Shown here in pieces: positions 21,745 to 21,798 of a stretch of DNA of 21,798 nucleotides. The first letter of the stretch is position 1, and the number at the start of each line of letters is the position of its first letter. Made by a program: the position numbers and the translations under genes. The stretch is from JAICLK01 sp036489905 (GTDB lineage Bacteria > Patescibacteriota > Saccharimonadia > Saccharimonadales > UBA4665). The notes beneath the pieces were generated by a model. It saw only the letters and a list, made by a program, of their open reading frames with translations. It had not been told where the DNA came from and ran no database searches. Where the stretch lies: positions 1 through 21,798 of the forward strand of contig DASXEX010000057.1 in assembly GCA_036489905.1 (NCBI GenBank), in the 5' to 3' direction.

Positions 21745-21798
21745 ATGCCAAAACCAAAACAGCCATCAAAACCATCAGTAAAACCGCTCAACCTCCCG
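21745..21798 (+). CDS. 5' end of a lysine/proline-rich protein, cut by the window edge
   Basis: Eighteen codons are visible, reading MPKPKQPSKPSVKPLNLP and open to the edge. The repeated P-K-P/S-K pattern suggests a flexible basic N-terminus. AAGGAT lies about seven bases before the ATG. A tandem GCATACT-GCATACT (21700-21713) upstream may include the -10. Product unknown. Confidence 0.55.
   Translation, partial: MPKPKQPSKPSVKPLNLP

Noticed and set aside
1..21798. CRISPR array or tandem spacer repeats
   Set aside because: No series of three or more regularly spaced direct repeats of suitable length was seen, and no cas-like gene is present.

Overview
The window looks like chromosomal DNA from a Candidate Phyla Radiation bacterium, most likely a Saccharibacteria (TM7)-type organism. 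That placement is an inference from four things: the short dcw gene set with small FtsL and FtsQ proteins, the standard genetic code with TGA used as a stop, many start codons with no Shine-Dalgarno sequence, and several lineage-type orphan proteins. No rRNA or tRNA is present to confirm it.

Left part (1-3900, mostly + strand): a damaged dprA lies next to repeats that resemble the end of an insertion sequence. It is followed by a 55-residue glycine-rich membrane miniprotein, a small opposite-strand gene with an attenuator-like leader, and topA. Positions 3914-5043 hold a NagB-family gene on the minus strand and a promoter region for a divergent + strand gene. That gene fuses a sigma-70 region 4 helix-turn-helix to HARE/winged-helix domains. 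An 868-base non-coding stretch follows, with inverted repeats and a candidate structured RNA.

Middle part (6977-14600, all minus strand): a dcw (division and cell wall) operon read mraZ, rsmH, ftsL, ftsI, a 42-codon ORF, ftsW, murG, ftsQ. It starts at a promoter that carries four GTGGGTA repeats matching MraZ autoregulatory boxes, with two perfect DnaA boxes just upstream. mraY and the mur ligases are absent from the cluster. Transcript regions with strong secondary structure lie between mraZ and rsmH and between rsmH and ftsL.

Right part (14744-21798): a small membrane-anchored or exported protein, then a + strand operon of a GNAT acetyltransferase, a NahK-like sugar kinase and a HAD phosphatase. 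Next come, on the minus strand, a GH1 beta-glycosidase, peptide deformylase and a PQ-loop-like membrane protein, and on the + strand radC, a 15-codon leader ORF coupled to an unrecognised 328-residue protein, and a CDS cut by the window edge. NagB, the kinase, the phosphatase and GH1 together suggest salvage of hexoses and amino sugars.

A recurring feature is a strong or extended -10 element ending only about 6-12 bases before the start codon, which suggests leaderless or near-leaderless transcripts for at least seven genes.
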